Shown here in pieces: positions 9,749 to 18,330 of a stretch of DNA of 64,000 nt (position 1 is the stretch's first letter; each line of letters begins with the position of its first letter). Source of the DNA: Pseudomonas paraeruginosa PA7 (GTDB lineage: Bacteria > Pseudomonadota > Gammaproteobacteria > Pseudomonadales > Pseudomonadaceae); assembly GCF_000017205.1 (NCBI RefSeq), contig NC_009656.1, forward strand, positions 1,120,001-1,184,000, in the 5' to 3' direction. The translations under genes were made by a program, and so were the position numbers. Under the pieces are notes generated by a model. The model was not told the DNA's origin, ran no database searches, and saw only the letters and a program-made list of their open reading frames with translations.

Positions 9749-10378
9749 TCAGGCGGTTTCGAACAGGGCGCTGAAGGCGCGGGCGCGGCGTTCCACCTCG
9801 GCGGCGGATGCGGCGGCGAACAGCGCATGGATCACGGCGATCAGGTCGACGCCGCGGGCGATCAGGCCGGGCGCGGTGTCCAGGCTGATGCCGCCGATGG
9901 CGGTGATCGGCAGGTGCAGGCGCGGCCGTGCCTGGTCGAGCAGTTCGACGCTGGCGGCGGGAGCGCCGGGTTTGGTGCTGGAGTTGAAGAAGCGGCCGAA
10001 GGCGACATAACTGGCGCCGTCGGCCACCGCCTGCTCGGCCAGTTCCAGGCTGGCATGGCAGGTGGCGCCGACGAGCGCCTGGCGGCCGAGCAGGGCGCGC
10101 GCCGCGGACAGCGAACCGTCGGTCTGGCCGAGGTGCACGCCGACGCCCAGGCGCGCAGCGAGTTCGGCGTCGTCGTTGACGATGAGCTGCGCGCCATGCC
10201 GCTCGCAGAGTTCGCGCAGGCTTGCCGCCTCGCGCAGGCGCCGCGCCTGGTCGCAGGACTTGTCGCGGTACTGCAGCAGGCGCGCGCCGCCGCGCAGCGC
10301 CGCTTCGACGTAGGGCAGCAGGCGACCGTCGTCCAGTAGCTGGCTATCGGTGATGGCGTACAGGCCGCGCAGCTTCAT
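9749..10378 (-). CDS. thiE: Thiamine-phosphate synthase
   Basis: ThiE couples HMP-pyrophosphate with the thiazole phosphate to give thiamine phosphate. The 209-residue cytoplasmic TIM-barrel protein starts [15 protein letters not shown]. It holds the YRDKS strand, GATCHASLE, the [12 protein letters not shown] phosphate-binding loop and the late AIGGIS motif. The ATG at 10378 lies 10 nt after the thiD stop, so the two are co-transcribed. The longer upstream frame is antisense-like, low-complexity and overlaps thiD, and was discarded. Confidence 0.96.
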   Translation of the reverse strand: MKLRGLYAITDSQLLDDGRLLPYVEAALRGGARLLQYRDKSCDQARRLREAASLRELCERHGAQLIVNDDAELAARLGVGVHLGQTDGSLSAARALLGRQALVGATCHASLELAEQAVADGASYVAFGRFFNSSTKPGAPAASVELLDQARPRLHLPITAIGGISLDTAPGLIARGVDLIAVIHALFAAASAAEVERRARAFSALFETA

Positions 10379-10388
10379 CTCGTGGCTC

Positions 10389-11186
10389 TCAGTGGCAGAA
10401 GTCGGTGGGCAGGCGGCGCGGCACGTACTGGCCGTGGCCCGGGCTCTCGGCGTCGCGCAGGGTGCGCCAGGTGTAGTCGAGGGCGCTCTGCACGGCGCCG
10501 TGCAGCGCTTCGCCGAGGGCGATGCGGCCGGCCAGGGTGCTGGCCAGGGTGCAGCCGGAGCCATGGTAGCTGCCGGGCAGGCGCTGGCAGGTGAAGGTGT
10601 GGCGGCTGCCGTCGCGGCTGTACAGGCGGTTGTGCACTTCGCTTTCATCGCCGTGGCCGCCGGTGATCAGCAGGTGCTGGCAATGCTCCAGCAGGCGCTC
10701 GGCGCACTGGTCGGCGCTGCCTTCCGGCAGGTCGGCGAGCAGGCGCGCTTCCGGCAGGTTGGGGGTGGCGATGGTGGCGCGCGGCAGCAGCCGCTCGCGC
10801 ATGGCGAAACCGACGTCGCCCTTGCCCAGCGCGCCGCCGCCGCCGGCGCGCAGCACCGGGTCGCAGACCACCGGCAGGTGCGGGTGGGTGGCGAGGAGTT
10901 CGATCACCGTGTCGACCATCTCCAGCGAACCGAGCATGCCCAGCTTGACCGCGGCGACGGGCAGGTCGGCGAGCACGGCGTTGGCCTGGGCCAGCACCCA
11001 TTCACGGTCGAGGACGCGGAAGTCGCTGACGTTGACGGTGTCCTGCACGGTCAGCGCGGTGACCGCCGGGGCGGCATGGCAACCCTGGGCGAGCAGGGCT
11101 TCGATGTCGGCCTGCAGGCCGGCACCGCCACTGGGGTCGTGGCCGGACAGGCAAAGCACTACGGGGCGGGAGGTCGGTGTTTTCAT
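10389..11186 (-). CDS. thiD: Hydroxymethylpyrimidine/phosphomethylpyrimidine kinase
   Basis: ThiD phosphorylates HMP and HMP-phosphate to make the pyrimidine donor for ThiE. The 265-residue ribokinase-fold protein contains [16 protein letters not shown] near its N-terminus, [10 protein letters not shown] in the middle and the anion-hole motif [12 protein letters not shown] near residue 220. The ATG at 11186 is preferred over a GTG six codons upstream because the family N-terminus begins a few residues after it. It is the first gene of the thiD-thiE-hemL operon and is divergent from ladS across about 208 nt. Confidence 0.95.
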   Translation of the reverse strand: MKTPTSRPVVLCLSGHDPSGGAGLQADIEALLAQGCHAAPAVTALTVQDTVNVSDFRVLDREWVLAQANAVLADLPVAAVKLGMLGSLEMVDTVIELLATHPHLPVVCDPVLRAGGGGALGKGDVGFAMRERLLPRATIATPNLPEARLLADLPEGSADQCAERLLEHCQHLLITGGHGDESEVHNRLYSRDGSRHTFTCQRLPGSYHGSGCTLASTLAGRIALGEALHGAVQSALDYTWRTLRDAESPGHGQYVPRRLPTDFCH

Positions 11187-11394
11187 GGCGCGGGAGCTTA
11201 CCACTAAAAGCGTCGTGCGGCGGAGGCGCGGGCGACCTTCGGCCGCATCGGCCGGCCAGCCTGTGACGCTCGCCAGGCCGGATGTGGCGCGGCGTGTGCT
11301 AAAGTTCGGCGATATTCAAACAACGCCCGCCAAGGGCGGACCATATCGAGGGAGGTGGGGCTCCCGGTCCGCTCGAGGGGCATTGCGGGGCATC

Positions 11395-13782
11395 ATGCGG
11401 CACTGGCTGATTCTCTTTCTTCTTGCGTTGCCCTGCCTGGCGGGCGCGGTGAGCTTCGACGAACGGGTCGAGCGCCTGCCGCTGGGGCAGTCCATCGACG
11501 TCTTCGAGGACGTGCGTGGCAGCGCCGACATCAACGACATCACCTCCCGAGCCATCGATGGCAGCTTTCGCCGCCATGACAAGGAGGTATTGAACGCCGG
11601 CTATTCGCGCTCGGTGTTCTGGCTGCGCCTGGACCTCGACTATCGTCCGCTGGCCACGGGCGTTCCGCGCACCTGGCTGCTGGAGCTGGCCTATCCGCCG
11701 CTGGACAAGCTCGACCTGTACCTGCCCGACGGCCAGGGCGGCTACCGCCTGGCCCAGCGCACCGGCGACACCCTGCCGTTCGCCAGCCGGCCGATCCGGC
11801 AGAACAACTACCTCTTCGAGCTGCCGCTGGAGCCGAACAAGCCGCAACGCGTCTACCTGCGGCTGGAAAGCCAGGGGTCGATCCAGGCGCCGCTGACCCT
11901 CTGGTCGCCCAAGGCCTACCTGGAAGAGCAGCCCGGGCGCATCTACGTGCTCGGCATCATCTACGGCGTGCTGCTGGTGATGCTGATCTACAACCTGTTC
12001 ATCTTCCTCAGCGTCCGCGACACCAGCTATCTCTACTACATCCTCTACATCGCCTCGTTCGGTCTCTACCAGGTGTCGGTGAACGGTGCCGGCATCGAAT
12101 ACTTCTGGCCCGATAACCCCTGGTGGGCGAACGCCGCCACGCCGTTCCTGATCGGCTCGGCGGCATTGTTCGGCTGCCAGTTCGCCCGCAGTTTCCTGCA
12201 CACCCGCGACCACAGCGTGTGGGTCGATCGCGGCCTGCTGGCGCTGATGGCGGTCGGTGCGCTGGTGATGCTGCTGGCGCTGACCATGAGCTACGCCGTG
12301 GCCCTGCGCCTGGCCACCTACCTGGCGCTGGCCTTCACCGGCCTGATCTTCGCCGCCGGCATCCTCGCCTGGCTGCGCGGCATGCGGGTGGCGCGCTATT
12401 TCATCATCGCCTGGACCGCCTTCCTCCTCGGCGGCATCGTCAACACCCTGATGGTGCTGGGCTACCTGCCGAACATGTTCCTCACCATGTATGCCAGCCA
12501 GATCGGTTCGGCGCTGGAGGTGGGTCTGCTGTCGCTGGCGCTGGCCGACCGGATCAACGCGATGAAGGAGGAGCGCGCGCGAATCCTCCAGGAGTCCAGC
12601 CGCAAGCTGGAGGCACTGAACCAGGAACTGGCCAACAGCAACCGCCTGAAGGACGAGTTCCTCGCCACCGTCACTCACGAGTTGCGCACGCCGATGAGCG
12701 GGGTGATCGGTTCGCTGGAACTGATGCAGACGGTGCCGATGGACGTCGAACTCGCCGAGTACCAGCGCACCGCCGCCGGCTCGGCGCGGGACATGATGCG
12801 GATGGTCAACGACATCCTCGCCCTCATCGAGCTGCAGGCCGGCAAGCTCTACCCGCGGCGCGAGCCGTTCAGCCTGCGCGGGCTGTTCGACAGCCTGCGC
12901 GCGCAATACGCGCCGCGCGCCGAGGAGAAGGGCCTGCGCTTCGTCCTGCAACTGGACGACAGCCTGCCGGATACCCTCGAAGGCGATGCCGGCAAGCTGG
13001 CCCAGGCGCTGGGCTACCTGATCGACAACGCGATCAAGTTCACCGCCAGGGGCAGCGTGACCCTGCGCGTCGCCGCCGGGCGTACCCATGACGGCGTGGC
13101 GTTGCGGGTGGAGGTGATCGACACCGGCATCGGTTTCGACATGGCCGCCGGCAGCGACCTCTACCAGCGCTTCGTCCAGGCCGACAGCTCGCTGACCCGG
13201 GGCTATGGTGGGCTTGGCATCGGCCTGGCGTTGTGCCGCAAGCTGGTGGAGCTGCTTGGCGGCGAGCTGAGCCATGAGTCCCGGCCGGGACAGGGCAGCC
13301 GCTTCCTCCTGCGCCTGCAACTGACCCAGCCGGCCCAGGGCCTGGCGCCGCCGCCGCGGCGCGCCGGCGGGCAGGCGGTGCGGCGTCCCGAGGAGTGCAC
13401 GGTGCTGGTGGTGGAGGACAATGCCATCAACCAGTTGGTGACTCGCGGCATGCTGCTCAAGCTCGGCTACCGGGTGCGCACCGCCGACAACGGCAGCGAG
13501 GCGCTGGAGTCGCTGGCGCGCGAGCGGCCGGACGGCGTCCTGCTCGACTGCCAGATGCCGGTGATGGACGGCTTCGCCACCTGTCGGGCGATCCGCGCGC
13601 TGCCCGGCTGCGCGGAACTGCCGGTGCTGGCGTTGACCGCCCACAGCCACAGCGGCGATCGCGAGCGCTGCCTGGCGGCAGGCATGAGCGACTACATGGC
13701 CAAGCCGGTCAAGTTCGAAGAGTTGCAGACCCTGCTGCACGATTGGCTGCTGTGCCAGCCGATCGTCACCAAGTCCGCCTGA
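11395..13782 (+). CDS. ladS: Hybrid sensor kinase LadS
   Basis: LadS is an inner-membrane hybrid histidine kinase that feeds phosphate into GacS/GacA, raising RsmY/RsmZ and promoting biofilm over acute virulence; published work describes it as calcium-responsive. The 795-residue protein has, in order, a signal sequence (1-20), a periplasmic 7TMR-DISMED2 domain (about 25-165), seven membrane helices (about 180-390), a coiled linker, HisKA with H428 in the ATVTHELRTPMSG box, a HATPase domain, and a receiver with D718 in LLDCQMPVMDG. The reading frame is intact. PA14, by contrast, carries a disrupted allele as I recall. The ATG at 11395 opens directly into the signal peptide; its ribosome binding site is weak. 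Confidence 0.97.
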   Translation: MRHWLILFLLALPCLAGAVSFDERVERLPLGQSIDVFEDVRGSADINDITSRAIDGSFRRHDKEVLNAGYSRSVFWLRLDLDYRPLATGVPRTWLLELAYPPLDKLDLYLPDGQGGYRLAQRTGDTLPFASRPIRQNNYLFELPLEPNKPQRVYLRLESQGSIQAPLTLWSPKAYLEEQPGRIYVLGIIYGVLLVMLIYNLFIFLSVRDTSYLYYILYIASFGLYQVSVNGAGIEYFWPDNPWWANAATPFLIGSAALFGCQFARSFLHTRDHSVWVDRGLLALMAVGALVMLLALTMSYAVALRLATYLALAFTGLIFAAGILAWLRGMRVARYFIIAWTAFLLGGIVNTLMVLGYLPNMFLTMYASQIGSALEVGLLSLALADRINAMKEERARILQESSRKLEALNQELANSNRLKDEFLATVTHELRTPMSGVIGSLELMQTVPMDVELAEYQRTAAGSARDMMRMVNDILALIELQAGKLYPRREPFSLRGLFDSLRAQYAPRAEEKGLRFVLQLDDSLPDTLEGDAGKLAQALGYLIDNAIKFTARGSVTLRVAAGRTHDGVALRVEVIDTGIGFDMAAGSDLYQRFVQADSSLTRGYGGLGIGLALCRKLVELLGGELSHESRPGQGSRFLLRLQLTQPAQGLAPPPRRAGGQAVRRPEECTVLVVEDNAINQLVTRGMLLKLGYRVRTADNGSEALESLARERPDGVLLDCQMPVMDGFATCRAIRALPGCAELPVLALTAHSHSGDRERCLAAGMSDYMAKPVKFEELQTLLHDWLLCQPIVTKSA

Positions 13783-13851
13783 AGCCTTTCCTCGGCTGGC
13801 TGAAATGCCGGCCTGCGCGACCTGTATGTCTCTTTAGGCAAAGCCTGAAGC

Positions 13852-13884
13852 GTGATTCACTGGGAAAAAGTGAATCCGGATTCA
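13852..13884 (+). promoter_or_regulatory. Probable TetR operator cluster
   Basis: A perfect 14-bp palindrome, TGAATCCGGATTCA (13871-13884), sits 3 nt before the TetR-gene ATG. A third half-site, GTGATTCAC (13852-13860), lies 9 nt upstream and is inverted relative to the first arm of the palindrome. The position suggests autorepression by the downstream regulator. Confidence 0.6.
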
Positions 13885-13887
13885 GTC

Positions 13888-14535
13888 ATGGTCTATCGTG
13901 TCACCGAACGCCGCCTGCAACGCGATTCCGCGCTGCGCGAGCGTATCCTCCAGCTGGGCCTGCGGCGTGTCGCGGAGGGCGGTTTCGCCGCGCTGACCAT
14001 GCAGGCCCTGGCCGACGACGCGGGGATCGCCACCGGCAGCCTGTACCGCCATTTCCGTGGCAAGGGCGAGCTGGCGGCGGAAATCTTCCGCCGCGCCAGC
14101 CAGCGTGAGGTCGATGCCCTGGCCGTCGTCCTGCGCGGTCCCGGCGCGCCCGCCTGGCGCCTGGCCGAGGGCTTGCGGCGCTTCGCCGCGCGCGCCTGGA
14201 GCAGCCAGCGGCTGGCCTTCGCCCTGATCGCCGAGCCGGTGGACCCGGAAGTCGACGAGCAGCGCCTGCGCTATCGCGAGGCCTACGCCGCGCTGTTCGT
14301 CGAACTGCTCGAGGAAGGCCGGCGCAGCGGCGCATTCCGGCTTTCCCTGGTGCCGCTTGCCGCGGCCTGCCTGGTCGGGGCCATCGCCGAGGCGCTGGTC
14401 GGCCCCTTGTCTCCCCCGGCGCGCGCCGCTCGCGACAGCGGCCAGCCGGAACCGAGTCTGGAGCCGGTGAGTACGGCTCTGGTGAACTTCTGCCTGCGCG
14501 CGGTGGGCGCGCCTGTCTGCGAGGAACCCTCATGA
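13888..14535 (+). CDS. TetR-family transcriptional regulator
   Basis: This is a 215-residue DNA-binding repressor. The N-terminal HTH (about residues 15-60) is canonical: LTMQALADDAGIATGSLYRHFRGKGELAAEIF. The C-terminal ligand domain is Ala/Leu/Arg-rich, and its ligand cannot be read. The ATG at 13888 follows directly after the operator palindrome; a GTG 12 codons upstream would start inside the operator cluster and is rejected. Its stop overlaps the ATG of the acyl-CoA dehydrogenase gene (ATGA), so it is translationally coupled to the genes it probably controls. A natural inducer would be an acyl-CoA, by analogy with similarly placed regulators. Confidence 0.88.
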   Translation: MVYRVTERRLQRDSALRERILQLGLRRVAEGGFAALTMQALADDAGIATGSLYRHFRGKGELAAEIFRRASQREVDALAVVLRGPGAPAWRLAEGLRRFAARAWSSQRLAFALIAEPVDPEVDEQRLRYREAYAALFVELLEEGRRSGAFRLSLVPLAAACLVGAIAEALVGPLSPPARAARDSGQPEPSLEPVSTALVNFCLRAVGAPVCEEPS

Positions 14536-16181
14536 ACCTGCACCAGTACGCCGAAACCCACGAAGTGACCAACCAGGTACCGTCGCTGGATGGCGCCAAC
14601 CTCTACCGCCTCGACCTGCCTCTCCAGGAGTGGGTGCGTCGCTACCAGGGCGGCTGGGCCGAGGAGCGCCTTCAGCGCTACGGCGAGCTGGCCGGCGGCC
14701 CGCTGATGGCGGCCGGCTTCCTGGCCAACCAGCACAAACCGGAATTCCACAGCCACGACCGCTACGGCAACCGCGTCGACCTGGTGGAGTTCCATCCCGC
14801 CTACCACGAGCTGATGCGCGCCGCCATCGAGCACGAACTGCCCTCGCTGCCCTGGACCGACCCGCGACCCGGCGCCCAGGTGGCGCGGGCCGGGCTGTCC
14901 TACCTGCACAGCCAGGCGGAGGCCGGCACCGGTTGCCCGCTGACCATGACCTACGCCAGCGTGCCGGCGATCCGCCTGCAGGCGGACCTGGCCGAGAAAT
15001 GGCTGCCGAAGATCCTCTCCCGCGAGTACGACCCGCGCAACGTGGCGATGGAGCAGAAGGCGGGCGTCACCATCGGCATGGCAATGACCGAGAAGCAGGG
15101 CGGCACAGACGTCCGTGCCAACACCACGCGGGCCTACCCGGTGGGGATTCCCGGGCCGGGCCAGGCCTACGAACTGGTCGGGCACAAGTGGTTCTGCTCG
15201 GCGCCGATGTGCGACGCCTTCCTCACCCTGGCCTATACCGACAAGGGCCTGACCTGCTTCCTGCTGCCGCGCCACCGGCCGGACGGTAGCCGCAACCAGT
15301 TCTACATCCAGCGCCTGAAGGACAAGCTGGGCAACTGGTCGAACGCCTCCAGCGAGATCGAGTACCGCGGCGCCCTGGCCTGGATGGTCGGCGAGGAGGG
15401 CCGTGGCGTGCCGACCATCATCGAGATGGTCGCCATGACCCGCTTCGACTGCATGATCGGTTCCAGCGCGCTGATGCGCCAGGCGTTGACCCAGGCCGCG
15501 CACCACTGCGCCTACCGCAAGGTCGGCGGGCGGGTGCTGGCCGAGCAGCCGCTGATGCAGAACGTGCTCGCCGACCTGGCGCTGGAAAGCGAGGCGGCCC
15601 TGGCCCTGACCCTGCGTATGGGGCATGCCCTGGACCGTGCCCACGACGAGCAGGAGGAGAAGTTCGCCCGCCTGGTCACCGCGGTGGGCAAGTACTGGAT
15701 CTGCAAGCGTGCGCCGGCGATGATCAACGAAGCCTCCGAATGCATGGGCGGTGCCGGCTACGTCGAGGAAACCATCCTCCCGCGGCTGTACCGCGAGGCG
15801 CCGGTGAACTCGATCTGGGAAGGTTCCGGCAACGTCCAGTGCCTGGACGTGCTGCGTGCCCTGTCGAAGGAGCCGGGCGTGCTCGACGCGCTGTTCGCCG
15901 AACTTGGCGACGGCCATGGCGATGCCCGTCTCGCCGCGCACATCGGCAACCTCAAGGCAGCTTTCGCCGACACCGCCGACATCCAGTACCGCGCCCGTCA
16001 GCTCACCGAGGACGTGGCGGTCGCCCTGCAGGCCAAGCTGTTGCTGGAAGCCGGCAACTCCGTGGTGTCCGATGCCTTCATCGGCAGTCGCCTGGGCGAC
16101 GGCGGGCGGGTCTACGGCACCCTGCCGCGTGGCGCCGAGGTCGAGGCGCTGTTGGCTCGCGCCACCCCGCACCTGGCCTGA
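14532..16181 (+). CDS. AidB-like acyl-CoA dehydrogenase
   Basis: This is a 549-residue FAD-dependent acyl-CoA dehydrogenase of the AidB type. The N-terminal extension (TNQVPSLDGANLYRLD), the segment FHPAYHELM and the FAD-site motif MAMTEKQGGTDVRANTT closely resemble E. coli AidB, which belongs to the adaptive response to alkylation and has isovaleryl-CoA dehydrogenase activity. The C-terminal part has the usual helical bundle with NEASECMGGAGYVEE. It lies between a TetR regulator (4-nt overlap) and a PaaI-type thioesterase (12-nt gap), which points to acyl-CoA catabolism rather than DNA repair. The substrate is unknown. Confidence 0.9.
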   Translation: MNLHQYAETHEVTNQVPSLDGANLYRLDLPLQEWVRRYQGGWAEERLQRYGELAGGPLMAAGFLANQHKPEFHSHDRYGNRVDLVEFHPAYHELMRAAIEHELPSLPWTDPRPGAQVARAGLSYLHSQAEAGTGCPLTMTYASVPAIRLQADLAEKWLPKILSREYDPRNVAMEQKAGVTIGMAMTEKQGGTDVRANTTRAYPVGIPGPGQAYELVGHKWFCSAPMCDAFLTLAYTDKGLTCFLLPRHRPDGSRNQFYIQRLKDKLGNWSNASSEIEYRGALAWMVGEEGRGVPTIIEMVAMTRFDCMIGSSALMRQALTQAAHHCAYRKVGGRVLAEQPLMQNVLADLALESEAALALTLRMGHALDRAHDEQEEKFARLVTAVGKYWICKRAPAMINEASECMGGAGYVEETILPRLYREAPVNSIWEGSGNVQCLDVLRALSKEPGVLDALFAELGDGHGDARLAAHIGNLKAAFADTADIQYRARQLTEDVAVALQAKLLLEAGNSVVSDAFIGSRLGDGGRVYGTLPRGAEVEALLARATPHLA

Positions 16182-16192
16182 GGCGCGCCGCG

Positions 16193-16624
16193 ATGCAGGC
16201 GCATCCGCGCTACCGGGAGCTGGTCGAGCAGGGCTTCGCCGCGGCCAGTTTCGTCGGCGACCTCGGCATCCGTCCGCTGGACTGCGGGCCGGGTTGGGTC
16301 GAAGCGGGGCTGGACATCCTGCCCCGCCACGCCCAGCAGAACGGCTTCATCCATGCCGGGGTCCAGGCGACCCTGGCCGACCATGCCGCCGGGGCCGCCG
16401 CCGCGACCCTGGTGGCGGAGGGGCAGACGGTGCTGACCCTCGAGTTCAAGCTCAACCTGTTGCGCCCGGCGCGCTGCCAGCGCCTGTTGTGTCGCGCCGA
16501 GGTGCTCAAGGCCGGGCGCCAGGTGACGGTGGTCGAGGCCGAGGTGTTCGCCGAGGAGGGCGGCCGGCGATGCCTGTTCAGCAAGGCCACCGTGACCATG
16601 GCGGTAGTGGCGTTGCCCGAATGA
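16193..16624 (+). CDS. PaaI-type hotdog thioesterase
   Basis: This is a 143-residue cytoplasmic hotdog-fold protein, probably hydrolysing an acyl-CoA. The family signature appears as QNGFIHAGVQATLADHAAGAAAATL around residues 48-72, followed by the VLTLEFKLNLLRPA strand. It is the third gene of the TetR-regulated unit, starting 12 nt after the AidB-like dehydrogenase stop. The dehydrogenase/thioesterase pairing suggests clearance of an acyl-CoA intermediate. The ATG at 16193 is used. The larger open frame that contains it overlaps the dehydrogenase and is not credible. Confidence 0.88.
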   Translation: MQAHPRYRELVEQGFAAASFVGDLGIRPLDCGPGWVEAGLDILPRHAQQNGFIHAGVQATLADHAAGAAAATLVAEGQTVLTLEFKLNLLRPARCQRLLCRAEVLKAGRQVTVVEAEVFAEEGGRRCLFSKATVTMAVVALPE

Positions 16625-16648
16625 GGCAACGGGAGAAAAGCGCTGTGT

Positions 16649-16696
16649 TTTCCTGTCGGTACAGGCAAGATGTTTCCCATGCGAACCGACAGGAAA
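16649..16696 (+). promoter_or_regulatory. amn leader hairpin covering the ribosome binding site
   Basis: TTTCCTGTCGGT (16649-16660) and ACCGACAGGAAA (16685-16696) are perfect 12-bp inverted arms around a 24-nt loop. The 3' arm contains the AGGAA ribosome binding site of amn, six nt before its ATG at 16703. The 5' arm can also form a local CCTGT-CGGT-ACAGG hairpin (16652-16665), and its TTTTC end can pair with GAAAA at 16635-16639. This makes mutually exclusive folds possible. Confidence 0.6.
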
Positions 16697-16702
16697 TCCA
16701 CC

Positions 16703-18178
16703 ATGAGTATCGATTCCGACGACGGGTTCGTCGTCGCCCGCACGGCCGAGGAGGCCGTCGACCGCCTCGCCGCGCTGCATCGCGAGGCTACTTCGGCGCT
16801 GAGCCAGGCGCTCAAGCGCTACATCAAGGAGCGCGTCGAGCCGAGCGAGGCCGAGCGGCAGAACTTCCACTACCCGCAACTGCGCATCGGCTACCGCTGC
16901 CAGGGCGAGGTGCCGTCCTCTACCCGCGCCTACGCCAAGGTCCAGGTGCCGGGCGACTATAGTGTCACCGTCACCCACCCCGACGCCTTCCGCAAGTACC
17001 TGCTGGAACAGTTGCGTCCGCTGATGGACGATTTCACCGTGCAGGTGCAGGTCGGCCCGAGCCAACAGGACATTCCCTATCCCTACGTGGTCGAGCAGGG
17101 CGACGAGCTGGCCGGCTCCGGGGTGACCGCCGCCGAGCTGGCGCGGGTGTTCCCCAGCACCGACCTGTCCGCCGCCTCCGACGACATCGCCGATGGGCTC
17201 TACGAATGGGAGCGCGCCGACCAGTTGCCGTTGGCGCTGTTCGACGCCGCGCGGGTGGACTTCTCCCTGCGCCGCCTGGTGCACTACACCGGCAGCGACT
17301 GGCGCCACGTTCAGCCGTGGATCCTGCTGACCAACTACCACCGCTACGTCGACCAGTTCATCCGCCTCGGCCTGACCCGCCTGCGCGAGGACCCGCGCTT
17401 CGTGCGCATGGTCCTGCCGGGCAACGTGATCATCGAGCGCGGGATGGACGAGGGCGAGGCCAACGCCATCGTCGCCGGGGTGGTCTGGCACCGCTACCAG
17501 ATGCCGGCCTACCACCTGATCGCCGCCGACGGCGACGGCATCACCCTGGTCAACATCGGGGTCGGCCCGTCCAACGCGAAGAACATCACCGACCACCTGG
17601 CCGTGCTGCGTCCGCATTGCTGGCTGATGATCGGCCACTGCGGCGGCCTGCGGCAGTCGCAGACCATCGGCGACTACGTGCTGGCCCATGCCTACATGCG
17701 CCGCGACGGCATTCTCGACCGCGCCCTGCCGCCGCATATCCCGATCCCGGCGCTGGCCGAGGTCCAGGTGGCCCTGCAGGAGGCCGCCGCCGACGTCACC
17801 GGCGAGCGTGGCGAAGCCCTCAAGCGGCGCCTGCGCACCGGCACCGTGCTGACCTACGACGACCGCAACTGGGAACTGCGCTGGGCCCAGGAGCGGCCGC
17901 TGATCAACCTGGCGCGGGCCATCGCGGTGGACATGGAGAGCGGTACGATCGCCGCCCAGGGCTATCGCCTGCGGGTGCCCTACGGCACGCTGCTGTGCGT
18001 CTCGGACAAGCCGCTGCACAGCGAGATCAAGCTGCCCGGCTCGGCCAACGCCTTCTACGAGCGCGCGGTGAACCAGCACCTGCGGATCGGCATCGCTGCC
18101 CTCGACCTGCTGCGCAGCCAGCTCAACTCGCTGCACTCGCGCAAGTTGCGCAGTTTCGACGAGCCGCCGTTCCGTTGA
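16703..18178 (+). CDS. amn: AMP nucleosidase
   Basis: Amn hydrolyses AMP to adenine and ribose-5-phosphate and helps set purine nucleotide pools. The 491-residue protein has the N-terminal Amn-specific domain (to about residue 180) and a C-terminal PNP/UDP-phosphorylase fold, with GHCGGLRQSQTIGDYVLAHAYMR and AIAVDMESGTIAAQGYR, the latter holding the catalytic-type Met-Glu pair. Length is close to E. coli Amn (484). The ATG at 16703 has AGGAA six nt upstream. In-frame ATGs at 16670 and 16679 lie inside the leader loop and would add 11 or 8 residues. It sits about 80 nt downstream of the thioesterase gene. Confidence 0.95.
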   Translation: MSIDSDDGFVVARTAEEAVDRLAALHREATSALSQALKRYIKERVEPSEAERQNFHYPQLRIGYRCQGEVPSSTRAYAKVQVPGDYSVTVTHPDAFRKYLLEQLRPLMDDFTVQVQVGPSQQDIPYPYVVEQGDELAGSGVTAAELARVFPSTDLSAASDDIADGLYEWERADQLPLALFDAARVDFSLRRLVHYTGSDWRHVQPWILLTNYHRYVDQFIRLGLTRLREDPRFVRMVLPGNVIIERGMDEGEANAIVAGVVWHRYQMPAYHLIAADGDGITLVNIGVGPSNAKNITDHLAVLRPHCWLMIGHCGGLRQSQTIGDYVLAHAYMRRDGILDRALPPHIPIPALAEVQVALQEAAADVTGERGEALKRRLRTGTVLTYDDRNWELRWAQERPLINLARAIAVDMESGTIAAQGYRLRVPYGTLLCVSDKPLHSEIKLPGSANAFYERAVNQHLRIGIAALDLLRSQLNSLHSRKLRSFDEPPFR

Positions 18179-18245
18179 GCCGTCGCCTCCCGCCTTCCTC
18201 GTGAAAACCGGGGGCGCCCCGCTACGCCGCGCGACGTCGAGGGCT

Positions 18246-18251
18246 TACAAT
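18246..18251 (+). promoter_or_regulatory. -10 element TACAAT before the SEC-C gene
   Basis: TACAAT is one mismatch from the sigma-70 -10 consensus. It overlaps an in-frame ATG at 18250, which argues that translation starts further downstream. No good -35 is seen. Confidence 0.4.
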
Positions 18252-18330
18252 GATGGCCCTTCGCTCCGCGCGGAACCGCGGCGCCTCCTGCCGGTCGGAA
18301 CGACCATGCCTGCCCATCGATGTGAACCCC

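Noticed and set aside
10591-11394. 268-codon N-terminal extension of ladS
   Set aside because: It overlaps thiD on the opposite strand. The ATG at 11395 opens straight into the LadS signal peptide and gives the known 795-residue length.
11299-13740. 813-codon minus-strand open frame opposite ladS
   Set aside because: Same artefact. The composition is anomalous and there is no recognisable fold.
16670-16702. amn start at the upstream in-frame ATGs
   Set aside because: They lie inside the leader loop without a good ribosome binding site, while AGGAA is correctly placed before 16703.
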